Shown: in pieces, positions 1 through 32,408 of the stretch | How the letters are laid out: the number at the start of each line of letters is the position of its first letter | Position numbering within the stretch: the stretch's first letter is position 1 | DNA from: Syngnathus acus | Lineage: Eukaryota; Chordata; Actinopteri; Syngnathiformes; Syngnathidae | Direction of reading: 5' to 3' | DNA: 64,000 nucleotides | Assembly: GCF_901709675.1 (NCBI RefSeq) | Contig: NC_051090.1 | Span: 1,361,342-1,425,341, forward strand | Position numbers and translations under genes: made by a program | The notes under the pieces: generated by a model | Told to the model about the DNA's origin: nothing | Databases searched by the model: none | What the model saw: only the letters and a program-made list of their open reading frames with translations

Positions 1-594
1 TCAAATGTTAGCCAATACTACAAAATAGTTGTGTCCTCGTTGGGTCTTTGGCAAGTATGACAGGTATCAGGCCCCCGCCCTGGATGAGCAGCGCGACCAG
101 GGGAGGACGAGCGAGCCTTTTCCCGGCGCCTTGTCGCGGCTCCTTAGCCTTTAGCCAAGGGCCGATCATATTCCATTGGTTGTGTGAACTAGCTTAGCTT
201 AGCTGGACACAACCGCCACTACTAACTAAATAAAAATAACTAGTAACTAATACTTGTAATCTAAAGAGAGCGTGTGTATAGCTTTGTGTGCTGGATTTGT
301 GGCTGCGCCAATGCAGCGGCGCTGAATGGAGCTACGGAGCGGAGCTAGTTAGCGGTAAATGCCGATGTATGAGTGGCCAGCTAGCATAGCTCCAGAACCA
401 AACAACTACGACTTGTACAGCAGCAGGAGCAGCGTTTTTTTTTTTTCCCTCTCTCTCGCTCTCTCTCTCCCTTGCTCACTCTCTTCAAGCGACTACAAAC
501 AGAGGATTCATTGCTGCCCGAGCAGCGAGAAAGCAGCCAGTCTTTTCATCGGGAAAAGTTCAGTGTCCGAAAGCAGAGAGGCGAGCAAACCTAC

Positions 595-606
595 CTGATT
601 CTCCAT
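595..606 (-). CDS. mllt1: mllt1 (ENL) first coding exon, partial gene
   Basis: On the minus strand an ATG at 606 in good context (AAACATGG) encodes Met-Glu-Asn-Gln. It is followed directly by a consensus donor (CAG|GTAGGT), and the rest of the gene lies beyond the left edge. The human super elongation complex subunit MLLT1/ENL, a YEATS-domain reader of acylated histones, starts Met-Asp-Asn-Gln, and as I remember it its first coding exon ends at that point. MLLT1 also lies next to ACER1 in human, on the same strand and in the same order as here. The call therefore rests on four codons, a splice donor and synteny. A chance ATG before a donor cannot be excluded from this window alone. Bases 1-594 would then be intron 1, and I see nothing else in them. 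Confidence 0.6.
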
Positions 607-960
607 GTTTCACTGGCCTCAGTGATTTGTTGTTTTTATTTACAGCGGCGTTTGATGAGCGTCTTTCCAGCCTTGGGTCCTCATTGTGTGTCAATCCAGC
701 CGAGAAGCGGAAGGCAGACGACTCCCCTCCCCTCCCCTCCCCGTCCAGACGGTCCGCTGGAAGGCAACCCAAACAGAAAGCTCGCCCAGCCAATGGGAGA
801 GCGCGGATTTTGTGCTCTCTTGAAAACAGCCTATCATAGCCCATTAGGAGGCGGGCTTGGCCTCTACTTGCAAATACAAATAAAGCTTTTTGTGATGGTA
901 TTCTCGAGTGACAGGAGCTCTGTCCCAATGGCTGCAGAGCTCTTTTAATTGTAAAATGCA
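607..960 (-). promoter_or_regulatory. mllt1: Probable mllt1 5' leader and promoter
   Basis: This GC-richer stretch lies directly upstream of the mllt1 start. It holds a CT-rich tract (CTCCC units around 722-742), a CCAAT box on the plus strand near 790 and a GGCGGG Sp1/KLF-type box near 850. The sequence turns AT-rich beyond about 950. These features fit a TATA-less promoter firing leftwards. No transcription start can be fixed from sequence alone. Confidence 0.4.
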
Positions 961-2558
961 CATGGTGTTAATTGATCATTAAGAATAAATAATAGTTTAA
1001 TCGACGCAGAAGGTCAATATGTGAATATGTATTGTGTTTGCTCTTCATTTTCCCAACCCTAGTAAATTAACACAAAGCACTCAGATAGACTCAGTAAATG
1101 GTTCCGAATAAATCATACATACATTCATTTAATTTTTTCAATGAGGATTTTTCTTCAGAGTGCAATCCCGAATGTTAGTAATCACTGACTTGTAATTGAG
1201 TGCTAAACAGTTGCACTGGTTGAGGCAACAAGGATGCTTGTAATAAGTAAAAGAACTTTGAGCAGCTAGTCTTTTTATTAATGCCCCCCCTCAACAGTCA
1301 GAGGGTGTCACGTCTCCCTTGTGGAGCACTTTGAAGTGAGATTATTGGGTCTCCGTTTTGGCCTACAAGGTCAGCACTCTCTCACCAAGGCTGTGCTTTC
1401 TCTTGTATGTAATCCAGTTTGCCTTTGAGTCAAAGAATAGAAGGAATCCCCACCTTGAGTGTGTCTTACTCACATTCAGATATCAAGTCCTTCATTCACC
1501 TTTTCATTTGGGAAGAATGGAACAGCACAAAAGCATGATGTGAAATAGATTTTGCATACTATAGTCTGAGTTTGTGCGGTTGTATTTATACTGACTATCT
1601 TAAATAACAATTGTATTTTCATATTTTTATCATTTTTACATCTATATCTGAGCACTTGGAACATAAGATTTGCTTTTATTGTTGAAAAAACCCGGTGATT
1701 TTGATCAATTGAGTTGTGCTTGATTATAAACCAAATTAGAGTTTATATCACTCTTTTAACTCTCATATTTCACCCATTTAGGAAGCAATCATTCTGCAAT
1801 CACGATTCAGTAATTGATTCAAGATGACTTGTTTTTTCTTAAACAATGCAAGCGTGACTCCATAGGAGGTCACTGTTGAGGCTGGAACAAAATCTTGATT
1901 TTTCCCATTTCCATTATTTGTTTTGCATCCGCGTTGGGGACCATCTACAGAAATTATCAACATTTTATAGAGTTGTCAAACATTTTATTTTGTAACTAAA
2001 GCACAACATTACATAATGAGGTGAAGTACATTGCACTGCAAAATGCACTGCTTAAATGTTAGGATGAAAAACGACAGGAGCAATAACTCTACCAAAAACA
2101 GTCAACACTTAATCAAATGCATATATGAATGTATGGACCACAAATAAATAAATAATTTAAAGAAAATGGTGTGAAACTCATTTGCATACTGCTTCTGTAG
2201 GCGTAAAAGACAAACATTCAAATACATATGTTCACTTGTACAATTATTTGCTGCAGTCAAACAGAGTATCTGTTTTTTTAACAGAACCTTTTGTGGAAAT
2301 TGCGTTTGTGACCTTCGGTATAGCAATATTTTGATATTAAAAGAGGACGAGTATCGGGAAAACATATATCTTTTAGAATCATGACGATTCATTTGCATAC
2401 ACAGACAGGATAAAAATCTGTTGTAAAAAAGATGATAATAATAATAATAGTAATAATAATAATAATAGAAAGCATCATGTTTTTTTTTTTTCATTGTTAT
2501 GTTTCAGCCTGTAATATAATGTCTGGCCAGATCATGTATGCATGTGTTGTGTGTGTGG
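961..2558. other. Intergenic interval with acer1 3' flank
   Basis: No coding exon was recognised here. The right part should be the acer1 3' untranslated region. The nearest minus-strand AATAAA I see is at 1984-1989 (TTTATT on the plus strand), about 570 bases past the stop codon. The rest is AT-rich unique sequence with short homopolymers and the trinucleotide repeat listed separately. Confidence 0.5.
2430..2467. repeat. (AAT/ATA)n microsatellite
   Basis: An interrupted trinucleotide repeat (ATAATAATAATAGTAATAATA type, about 12 units) lies just downstream of the acer1 stop codon. It is followed by a T12 run near 2480. In the acer1 transcript it would lie in the 3' untranslated region. Confidence 0.85.
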
Positions 2559-4251
2559 TTAGCAGCGTTTGAGTGTCTTGGTGGTGCCTTTTAGGACAAT
2601 GTGAGGTAATCCAAGTGCTAATTTATCACAGGGCCAGTACTGCAATCCAGGCAATGAATAGGGAATCTCGTAGTTGGCATCCAGGTAAGCTATCAACGTA
2701 CTCCCGTACGCCGTAGCCATCACAATCAAAATGTGCCTGAGGGATAGTCCAAATGATCAAAAGCTCAGGGTTCACATGACATGACACAAACTTACCAGAT
2801 ACCGTGCAAGTAGCAGAAGTTTAGCCTCTGCCAAAATCCGCAGCCAAAGCGATCACTAATCCAGCAGGATATAGCCAGTATCCACAAAGCCACTGACCAT
2901 TTGGCCAGTCTCAAAGCCTTCTGGTCACTACAGCTAAATAAATCACATCAATTGAAAATCATCAATGTTCACAAATAGTGCAGTCACTGTTAGGATTATT
3001 GCTTTTCTTCAGCCCCTGGCATAACATTAACAATACCTTCCTACTGGAAAACCCCAAATTCATACTTGTTGTCAGAAAAGCTTCCATATTTCATTTGTAA
3101 ACTCTCATACCATCTCATCTCAACCGCCACAATGTAGAGCATGTGCAGGCCAAAGCAATTGAGCGCATAGGCATTGACAGTAGGTTTGACAAAAGACGAC
3201 ACTGAAGTCACCACAGTCACCACCAGGATCAGCTTTGAGAAGGTGGACCTGCATGACACACAGAAAGAAAGAAAGAAAGAAAAATAGATTGTTTCAGGTG
3301 TTCTTTAAGAATTCATTCACCCTTTCAGGCCATCGCAGGGTTAATTATGAACAAAGTTGGCGGTGAAGCCCTTTTTTGTCAGTTTGCGTTTTAGATGCTG
3401 TATTGTGTATTGTTGACAATGACTCCTGTTGGAGCTGTCAAACTGGATCCTCAGCCAGCACGGATTAGGTTTCACACTTGTGTGTGTCTTTAATAAATGA
3501 ATAGCTTGTCTTTTTATCAGAAGGCAGCAGAGCAAGCAAGCATAACTGTCTCATCTGGTGAATGATGACACAGATTGTAATACACTTGATGCTTTACCTG
3601 TCCTTTATAAAAGATGGGAACAGCCTGCGTGGGAACCATATGGCATAGCCCACTGCCAACACCCACAAGATTGACAACTCATCCAGCATCTGGCCAACAA
3701 AACTTAGAGTCATGTGGAAGTAGGCAGAAAAGATACCTGCGTGTGACAAGAAAGAATTATTCATATCTAAAAAGCCAAATTGAATCAAGATATTGCAACA
3801 CATAGAAACAAGAGTAAAGATGGAAATAATCAAAATAGAAAATCCTGAAGAGCATTTATTTATCGATGTATATACGTACAATATTATATGTATATATATT
3901 TATTTTATTTCTATTTTTTTTCCATCAAAGGATGAATACAGGGAAATTGACCTACCTACAAATAACATCATGACCCATACCAAGTGGATTGCCATGTTCC
4001 TTTCTTTGGCGTAAGGGTGAAGAAGGTAGAGCATGATGGGAGATATAATGAAGAAAATGAAGCTGCTCGTCTGCGAGGAAAAACAAACACGCGTTTCACT
4101 TTGAATACAAGCAAGCCCTTTTTTTTTTCAATTAAAAATGTGTCATAAAGAACCTCACCGTGTTAAAAAACTCCACCACATGTTCAGAGTGTTTGTAGTT
4201 GTCTTCACACCAGTCGACCTCTGAACTCTCATAGGAGAAAACTCCAGCCAT
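2559..4251 (-). CDS. acer1: Alkaline ceramidase 1, six exons, complete
   Basis: This integral membrane amidase of the endoplasmic reticulum hydrolyses ceramide to sphingosine and a fatty acid. Exons in transcript order are 4159-4251, 3956-4070, 3598-3736, 3111-3248, 2796-2927 and 2559-2736. They stay in frame and encode 264 residues, the length I recall for human ACER1. The start [14 protein letters not shown] aligns without gaps to the human N-terminus. The family's zinc and catalytic residues are present: the YFHMTLSF segment with its His, the Asp in GQMLDE, and the His pair in LHGIWHIL. Several hydrophobic segments fit the seven-helix fold. Residues such as WISDR and [10 protein letters not shown] favour ACER1 over ACER2. 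Synteny beside mllt1 agrees. Any untranslated upstream exon was not located. Confidence 0.93.
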
Positions 4252-5253
4252 CCTTTCATTTGAGTAGACGCCTGAGAGACGGACAGAAACTCCAGGTAAA
4301 CAAAAACCTGAGCAATCAATGATCAACTGCTCATAAAAAAAGACAGAGCAGGACTAGTTATTGTCGGTGGCCCATGCAAATTGACTTTCCCTTCGTGTCC
4401 TTGTATTCAAATCAGTTTGCTCACGTTCAAAAAGCCTTTGTTTTTTTAAATGCACTGCGATGAATGAAAAAGCTGTTAACAATCCAACCTGAGAAGCCGC
4501 GTTGTCAAGGACGCAACCATACCGAGAGGATTGAAGGAGTTTTGATCGCTGACATAATGCAAATTGAGATTATAGACAAAATTATTTTTGTTGAAGTCTT
4601 GGGATGGAAAAAGGATTACTTAGTAAAAGTTGTGTCATTGGATCAGATTAGAATTGATATTTTTCTATTTACTTACCTAGTATCAAGATGGATGAACACA
4701 AGTTTACAGTTGCAGTGCTAATTTTAATCTTTAAGACAGACGGAATAGCGTTGTGAATATTGAACGTACCTCCCATGATGCCGTACGTCTCGCCTCCAGT
4801 CAGAAAGTGCTACGAGGAGACTCAACAGGTGAATTTGGGCAGGGTGGAGCATCGAAACGTTTCCCATCCTGTCGCACCAGACGGTGACGTCACGGCATGC
4901 ACAGATGACAATCCATGTGGAAAGGACCAAACCACTTCCCCACCCTTCGTTTGTCTTTTTTCTTTGTCGGCTAGACAAGCATTATGAGGAAACTCAACGG
5001 ATGAGACGAATAACAGGTGCTGTTGCACATCTCCGCACAGGCAAAGGAGGATTAACCGGTCCATCTGCTTGTGTTGTGTGTGCATATGTGTGTGTGTGTG
5101 TGTGTCTCAAGTATTGCTCATCTAATGGGACGTCTGTTATAAAAAGCAGTTTGTCTCATCCTTTCATGTAGTAAAAAAAAAAACACACACACCAAAATGT
5201 AATATCTTGATCATTTGTATGTCCCATAATAAAAGGGAATGAACTAGACTTAT

Positions 5254-5259
5254 TTTATT
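5254..5259 (-). terminator. myo1f: Putative myo1f poly(A) signal AATAAA
   Basis: TTTATT on the plus strand reads AATAAA in the myo1f transcript, 329 bases after the stop codon. It is the first canonical hexamer I noticed downstream of the gene. It overlaps the end of the duplicated SH3-exon fragment, where the copied GTCAAAGAA sequence has become GTCAATAAA. Confidence 0.5.
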
Positions 5260-5300
5260 GACAAGGTCAAACACATGATTGAACTCAAAGCTGATTTTGT
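5258..5300 (-). repeat. Copied fragment of the myo1f SH3 exon
   Basis: These 43 bases match 5807-5849 of the myo1f SH3 exon at 40 of 43 positions with no gap and in the same orientation. In the minus-strand frame the copy still reads KISFEFNHVFDLVN, against [13 protein letters not shown] in the real exon. It has no splice donor and lies beyond the stop codon, so it is a non-coding relic within the likely 3' untranslated region. Confidence 0.88.
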
Positions 5301-5587
5301 GTCTATTGTTCAACTGTTACATGTTGCTCTTTTCCTCCTAAAAACAACAGAGTGGGAATGTAAACCGTGTTGACTCCAAAATACAATGCAGCAATGTTTT
5401 GTTTGACTGTAAGTGAAGCTTGTTGCTTGGTTATTTAGAACAAAAAGTTCCACACAGATGAAACCTTACACGTGTGGCGGTCACATGCTCTTTGCTTTAA
5501 GTGGAGGGAACTTGATGGCACTGCCTTCCTTCCTTCAGTCTTCTGAGCAGCCATCCATCCATGGCTCAACCAGGTTCAATGAACTAG

Positions 5588-12069
<6,482 letters not shown>

Positions 12070-13408
12070 CTGAACCATGCAACACGCACAAACATAAATG
12101 CTCTTCATTATTAGACCAAAGAAAGGAAAAGGCACAAACCTCTCTGCCCAACAGACAAAATTGTGGATTTGCACAATTTACACGTGTCATTTATTTTTAC
12201 TACGTTTATTTGCTTCAAAGAAATTTGCAATTTGAATGTCAGTGTACATTTTTGGGTGAAAGGTCATGCATAACAGTGACGTTAAAAAAACAAACAAAAA
12301 AAAAACCCAGCACATCACATTCATATGACACTACCATAATCATCATATCATTTAACCTCTGCTTTGCCTTCAACACTGAAGCTCTTACGCAAACTAGTAG
12401 AGATCCTTTTACCCATTCAAGTCCCATTAATCTGTATATTTTGTCAACCCTTGTCTTTGCATAGAAAGACTTAAGATGATGTGAAGACATGAGTATGAGG
12501 AAGTGTCATAGCAGAAACTAGGCTTCTCAGGTCTTCCACTTCCCCCTCTGCCACCTCATTGCAGCTTCCTGTGAAACACCGTTGAAAAACTGCCTTCCTG
12601 CATCTCAGTGAGCAGCTTGCATACAAAACTCAAATCACTAGACAAATTCAGAATTCTACTGCACATTCAGGCAGGCAAAATTCATAATTTCATCAAATGT
12701 GCTTGGACCCCCACAGGTGTCAAACAACTTTTAGTTTTTTTTACATTTCCCTCATTCTCCGTAGAGACCATATCATGAATGTTAATCAGCATTTTCTGGA
12801 AATTTGCTTGGGTTTGTCATTTTTGTTGTTGTTTTCAGATAGCCCACTAAAGGTAGTGAAACATTGATCAAGATCATAATCAGGCCACATCCCATGCTGG
12901 GAAAGAGCTCTATGAAAAAAAAAAGAAAGCTTCCTCATTCCACTCCAGCCCAGTTGTAAATCAACTTTAAATCTGATTTTAATGACATGCAACCAGTATG
13001 CTCCACAAACCATTTGAAGACTTGCTAAATTGTGCAAACGAGGAAACTCACTTGACTGCTTGACTCCACCTACCAATCAGCCAAGACTGTTCAAAACTTC
13101 ACATTGCAAGATTATCCCGGAATCACTGAGCTCATGAAGTATTTAAAAAAAAGGAAGCACTCAGAAAAACAAAGTGGGGTACACTACCATTTTCCCAGTT
13201 GGCTTTTCCTGCCCTGCTTGAGCCAGGTGCCAGTGAGCGCAGTCAGGTTGACAAATATCAGACGGCCATCACGCAGCAACGTAGGTCAGCGGCGCCTACA
13301 AGACATCAAGTGGAGCTTTGCAAGCTTGTTCCTCAAACAGCCACAGACGCTCTGTGTGAAACAAGAACTGCTCGAGGGTGACACACATCTGACATTGCAC
13401 ACACTTAC

Positions 13409-13447
13409 CACACGAGCGAAAGTTTGGACTTCTCCATTTGGGCCTCC
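13409..13447 (-). other. Candidate myo1f 5' exon
   Basis: On the minus strand a TTTTTTGCAG acceptor at 13448 and a strong donor (GTG|GTAAGTG) at 13409 bracket 39 bases that include an ATG at 13437 (MEKSKLSLV). Used with this donor, the ATG would not be in frame with the next myo1f exon, so the exon may be untranslated. A second possibility is an ATG at 12427 (MGLEW) with a phase-0 donor at 12413. A third is the in-frame ATG at 12078, nine bases upstream of the exon that starts at 12069. Confidence 0.3.
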
Positions 13448-13704
13448 TGCAAAAAACACCAATCCAGGAGGTGTACTTATCTCTTGAGAAGCGATGGAGC
13501 TTGAGTTGTGTGTAGTCAGCTCCGCCCAGGCTGAGATGACTTCCTTTTGTTTGTGTCGTCCAATGGCCGCATGAACTGCTGCAGGTGCTCAGAAAATGAT
13601 TGAGTGGAGGTGACACTATATTAAAATTTGCTTAGGGGATTCTCTCAAATCTTTCACTGGAGCTCATGAGATTGTGTTTTAAGGGCAAATTATAAATCAT
13701 CCTC

Positions 13705-13746
13705 AACTTACAAACACAATGGGTTCCAAGAAGCTGTTTGTAAGTT
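13705..13746. repeat. Short inverted repeat (12-bp perfect arms)
   Basis: AACTTACAAACA at 13705-13716 and its exact reverse complement at 13735-13746 flank an 18-base loop. The wording resembles a class of dispersed non-autonomous repeats ending in 'cttacgaac'-type motifs, but I cannot assign a family. Confidence 0.5.
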
Positions 13747-15096
13747 AAATTATTTGTAAGTATAGACATTCAATTTTGTTTGACGATTAAACATTTAAAT
13801 GTTATAAAAATATTCATTCATTAACAAAATAAAATGATATGTATACAGAATATACTGATGACCAATATGTATGGTCTTAAAATTCAATTTAAAAGTGATT
13901 GATTTTGTATTTATTTATTTATTTGACAGTACAGTTTATGCATATGGAGGTATGATTCCCCGCAAAAAAAGGGAAGATGCATGAAAACTAGTGACGTAAA
14001 TGATATTCTATTCTTACCATGTGTGAAGATTCTCCTAAACCAAATCAGTTCAAGTGAAAACACACATCATTCATAAATAATGACATTTAATAACGTACCG
14101 ATAGCTCATTGTCGTTCAACAATGTACCATGTTTAATCAGTTGAATATTTCCTTTTTAAAACAATGCACAGGGCAGAATGGGGCTTTTAAGAAGCTACTC
14201 ATCAGAAACAGACATTCTTCAACTTCAAACTGGCTCTTCATGTATATTTCCTGGGAATGATTTGTGAATATAGGATTAAAGTGGAGAAAATAATAACTTG
14301 GGCACGAATAATAGAACGAATAGCACCCTTCCAAAAGAAAGCACCACTATGCAAAAAAAAAGAGGAAGCTGCAATCTGCGCAGGCTACAACAGAAGCAAA
14401 GCGATGCTGCTTGTCAATTTCTTTCCACAAATAAAATATAGATTACAAGAAACTAAATTGTAGCAAGAATAACAGATTGGAAAGCAACATCACAATATAT
14501 ATTGGGATACATAGCCACTCTGGGAGAATGTTGCATACTTGATATAAAACTAAGGTGTGGTTCCATGACACAGGTCAACAGCTAATTGTAATCAGAGATG
14601 TGTCCCAATGTGTATTTTTGATTTCCATTTTCTTTTCTTAGTACATCAGGTTTTTGACATCTTTTTCTTTTGGGACATACGGATTTGACTATCCGCTGTG
14701 ATTTATAGCTGTTACATTTCAGAGACAATTCCATCTATGATTCACCAAAATGACAATATTAAATATCATTATTATTATTAAAACCTGATATTCTACAGAA
14801 AAAAAGGTCATTGTGAGAATTAGTGCAAAAACATCATCTAGAAAGGTTGACTTGCATCTTCAATCAAAGAATTTTGAAACTTTGCTGTCCTATTTTTGTC
14901 CGTCTGTGTCATTTGCAATCTAAGTACATTTCCATCATATATGGAAGAACTCTTCTCACCGGTTTGAATGATGATCATTAATCATGTGGCCAACCCACAA
15001 AGGCGACAGTGTATAATTAGACAATGAGTCACAATGCTTCCTTTACTCAGACACTGAATTTCCGTTTATATTTTAAGTTAACTGTCAAGCAAGGGG

Positions 15097-15102
15097 TTTA
15101 TT
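15097..15102 (-). terminator. adamts10: Putative adamts10 poly(A) signal AATAAA
   Basis: This is a canonical hexamer in the transcript orientation about 740 bases after the adamts10 stop codon. A functional assignment needs transcript ends. Confidence 0.35.
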
Positions 15103-15842
15103 TAAGGTGACAAAAATAGCCAGAGCACCAGATTGGGGCTTCTCGACTTTCTTTTGGAGATTTCATTCAAAGCTGCCAGACCCTACAGTTTTGCATCCCA
15201 TAAAATGTTAGCTGCTGATGCTACACATGCGGCTTTCTGTCCTGTGCAGCATGAAGCTATTTGCGAGAGCTGATAGAACAAACGAATACAAAAAGATGCC
15301 GAGCTCAAGATGAATAATGCGGTCAAATGTCAAAACAAACATAATTATACTGTATACAAGTCCTGTGACTGATGGCACTTTGTGCAAATCCAACTCTGCT
15401 CAATTGACTTGAAGACTTGAAAGAAGAAAGAAAAAAAAAACGTGGTCAAGTAACAACTATCAGGTAACTTGGACAAAAACTTCCATAACATAGTATACGA
15501 TATTCCTTTTCATGAAGGTTCCTTTTCAATACAAAATGAGTTTTTAAACACATACGTAGCTGAACAAAAATATGACCTCTTTACATTGAAGCCAAAGCGA
15601 ACCCAAAGTGGGCCTGAACACCAAAACCCGTCCTTTAGCCAAAGTGAGGCTGCGGAAGTAGCACCAAAAATATTACAACGGACGACGGGTTTCAGCAGCC
15701 TGTGAGATATGTCATCTGGGTGCTAAGAGGTCCCTCTGCACCACCGGGGGGTGTCGGGCAGCATCCCAACTTTGCCCTCCTTCAGGTTGCTGCCTGACTG
15801 TGTGTGTGTGTGAGTGTGTATTGTGAGGTTCACCGGTTCAGA

Positions 15843-29883
<14,041 letters not shown>

Positions 29884-31304
29884 GGTTACCACAGTAACAG
29901 AATTCAGTGCAGTGGTCCCCGAGCTTCGGTCCCAACATGTCTCCTGCCCTCTCTGGTGCCCCCTCGCCTAGCAGCGGGACAGCTCAACATTCTGCTCGAC
30001 CGCGGCTTCAGGAAGTCTGGAGTCGGACATGGCGGTCTTTCTCGAGCTTTTCTCTCAGGTGGATCCAGGAGGAGGCCTCCAGATGTAAACAGACTCGCGG
30101 GAAAACCAGTTCAGAGGCAAATGTAGGAGCCGACTCCTCGTCGCAGCCCTGTAAAGGGGAGTGTGGAAAATTGGAGAAAGGAAGGAACCAAACAACAAAT
30201 GTAGACCTTGTGGGAAATAATAAAGTTGTTCAGCAGCAAGTATTGCATGTTTCAAAGCTAATCAATCCTGGCTTTGGCAAAAGCCAAAGACCCCGATCTT
30301 TCACTCGGATGGTCAAAGACAACAGCAAGTTCAAACCTGAGGCTCCCTGGGCCTCACTCCTTAAGCTAAGCTGCCTGCCCACTGGAAAGAGTTCAAACAC
30401 AAAGGACGCATTGATGCTGTAAAAAGCCCAAAACGGGGACTTAAGTGGGTATTATGGCAGAGAATGAGCCAATTTCAGAGGAGCAGCAGGTTGCCATCAC
30501 CGCTATGCTAGCTAGCTGGCTAGCTAGCTGTGATGTTGCTAGCATGGCTGATAATAATGCTCATAATTGGCTGACTTTTTTTTTCTTTTTTTAAATGGTC
30601 TCCATGTGAGACCCACTATGTGAGTGATATGTTACCACATTGATTATGGAATCCACAGTGACTTTAAATATATAGCAAGGAGTTGAAGATGGAAAGCAGT
30701 GGTGGAAATGTCATGGAGGTAATTATAAAGATATATAGAGTGGAATCTTTCAATTGCAGTTTGTGAGTCGCCGCAGAGCTGCACATTTAAACATCATGCC
30801 GAGACATAACATCAAGCAGCTTTTCAATGTAAACCATTGTCAGCTTTGTCATCTGCGTACTATTACCCAATTAATCGCCACAAAATTACATCGAAAGAGC
30901 CGTCCAAATAACAAGTCACGCTGCATTTTAAACTAAAGTAGATAAATAGCAAGAAGGCCACAAATATGCAAAAATCCATGAGAAAATTGTACTTGGATGC
31001 AATTGGGTTTACCTTGGATTGGCCGTGACTCTAAAACAAAAAAGGAGGTCGAGAAGACTGAAAAAGAAGACACGCGACACTGCTCTCGTTTTCCTTATAC
31101 CGTAAAAGTCGTTCATAATAAATAAAGAATTCCGTTATTGCTCTTATCTTCCGCCAGTTACAAGAAGAAAGGAAAGCAGGTCAGATAAGAACTTGGATAG
31201 GGAATCTCGTTTTCATAGGGACCTCTTTCTTTGACTGGACTCTCATTTTTCCTACTCGACATTGCAGTGTCAGCTAAACTCCTCCACTTCTCACTCCTCG
31301 AAAA

Positions 31305-31410
31305 GCCTGGGCTGGCCTGGCCTGGCCTGGCCTGGCCTGGCCTGGGCTGGCCTGGCCTGGCCTGGCCTGGCTGCCCTGGCCTGGGCTGGCCTGGCCTGGC
31401 CTGGCTGCCC
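31305..31410. repeat. CCTGG pentamer minisatellite
   Basis: About 20 tandem copies of a five-base unit (CCTGG) with CTGGG and CTGCC variants. It is G-rich on one strand and has open frames on both strands that only mirror the repeat. Confidence 0.97.
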
Positions 31411-32377
31411 CTCCTTCTCTTCCTCCTTTCCTCAAAGCCGTCTGGGGAAGAGAAGAGCAAACGGAGACACCGCACGGGCCCAGATGGCTGGCAGCTCACC
31501 AACTGCAGCCAAAGGTAATCGGAAGCAGATGGGAAACCTTTAGGTGACGAGAGCAGGGGAGCAAGTTTCCTCGTGAAAAGAAAAAAAAAAAGGGGGGAGA
31601 GACGGAAGAGTGCGAGCTACTCGCGGCATTCTTCTGACTCAATTGGCCGAATGCAGCACGAAGGAATGGCCGCAGCGTGCGGTGTACATGATGGTCATTT
31701 TAAGCAGCTTGGGTGAAACACTGAGCTCCCCTTCTCCACTTGGTGGAACAAGTGAAAGTCTCTCCCTTCCCCTCCCCGGGGCTTTCTCCCAGTCATTTCC
31801 TGCACAAGCCCTAGTCCACTACGTTTCATTACCGCTGCTCCCACTCTCGATTTATGGAGGGGCTTATTAAACTTGCAGCTTGATATCAAGTGCTTTTCAT
31901 TACCTCAACTCTCATCTCGGTTTTTTGTTAGACCTTGAGGGGGGAACTAGACCTCCCCAAAGCAGTCGCCTTTCAAGTCCAGATTCTTAAAACAATTTGT
32001 GGACATAACGTTCATGCGCTGTTTCTCTAAACCTCCCTCAGTGAGCGATAAAGTCATAAAAAAGTTGTTTCGCATATGAGACCATGTCTTACAGATTGCT
32101 CGGAGGCAAAATAAACACGTTCATCAGCGCACGGGCCTCGGCTCGGATGAAGACATCTGACGAAGCTCGGAATAGACGGCAGCAAGACAAGAGAGAAATT
32201 GGAACGAGCTGCAGACAGGCCACACGGTTTTTGGCGCAATCACAATTTGCAAAAAAAGGGGAAAGACGAAGGAGAGAAGAAAGAGGCCGTTGTTGTAACG
32301 GGAGGGAGAAAAGTTGGACCACTCGGGATAATTGGGTGGGAATTTAAGGCCGGGCCAAATTTGCAACGTAATGATGC

Positions 32378-32408
32378 TGGCCGGCCGGCCGGCCGGCGGG
32401 CGCGCGCA
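32378..32408. repeat. (GGCC)n followed by (CG)n
   Basis: GGCCGGCCGGCCGGCC followed by GGGCGCGCGC. It is a short, fully GC simple repeat inside a purine-rich region. Confidence 0.9.

Larger units (their letters stand above)
4252..5587. other. Interval between acer1 and myo1f
   Basis: This holds the acer1 upstream region and the myo1f 3' untranslated region. No coding exon was recognised. A (TG)n run lies at about 5079-5106 and a short A run near 5170. A putative myo1f poly(A) signal and a copied piece of the myo1f SH3 exon lie at 5254-5300 and are listed separately. Confidence 0.6.
12070..15842. other. myo1f upstream region and adamts10 3' flank
   Basis: No further conserved coding exon was found here. 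The interval must hold the missing first exon of myo1f and the adamts10 3' untranslated region, whose candidate AATAAA on the minus strand is at 15097-15102, about 740 bases after the adamts10 stop. A small stem-loop repeat at 13705-13746 is listed separately. The remainder is AT-rich unique sequence. Confidence 0.55.

Noticed and set aside
359-961. Overlapping open frames near the left edge
   Set aside because: They are GC- and CT-rich, overlap each other on both strands and match no family. They fall in the probable mllt1 intron and promoter.
29907-30422. A 171-codon plus-strand open frame beside the adamts10 first exon
   Set aside because: It resembles no family, has no splice or promoter context, and overlaps the 5' leader side of adamts10 on the other strand. 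I take it as chance.
31231-31543. Open frames on both strands across the CCTGG array
   Set aside because: Their proteins are Pro-Gly-Leu-Trp or Pro-Gly-Gln-Ala-Arg repeats dictated by the five-base unit. Stop-free frames are expected from such a repeat.
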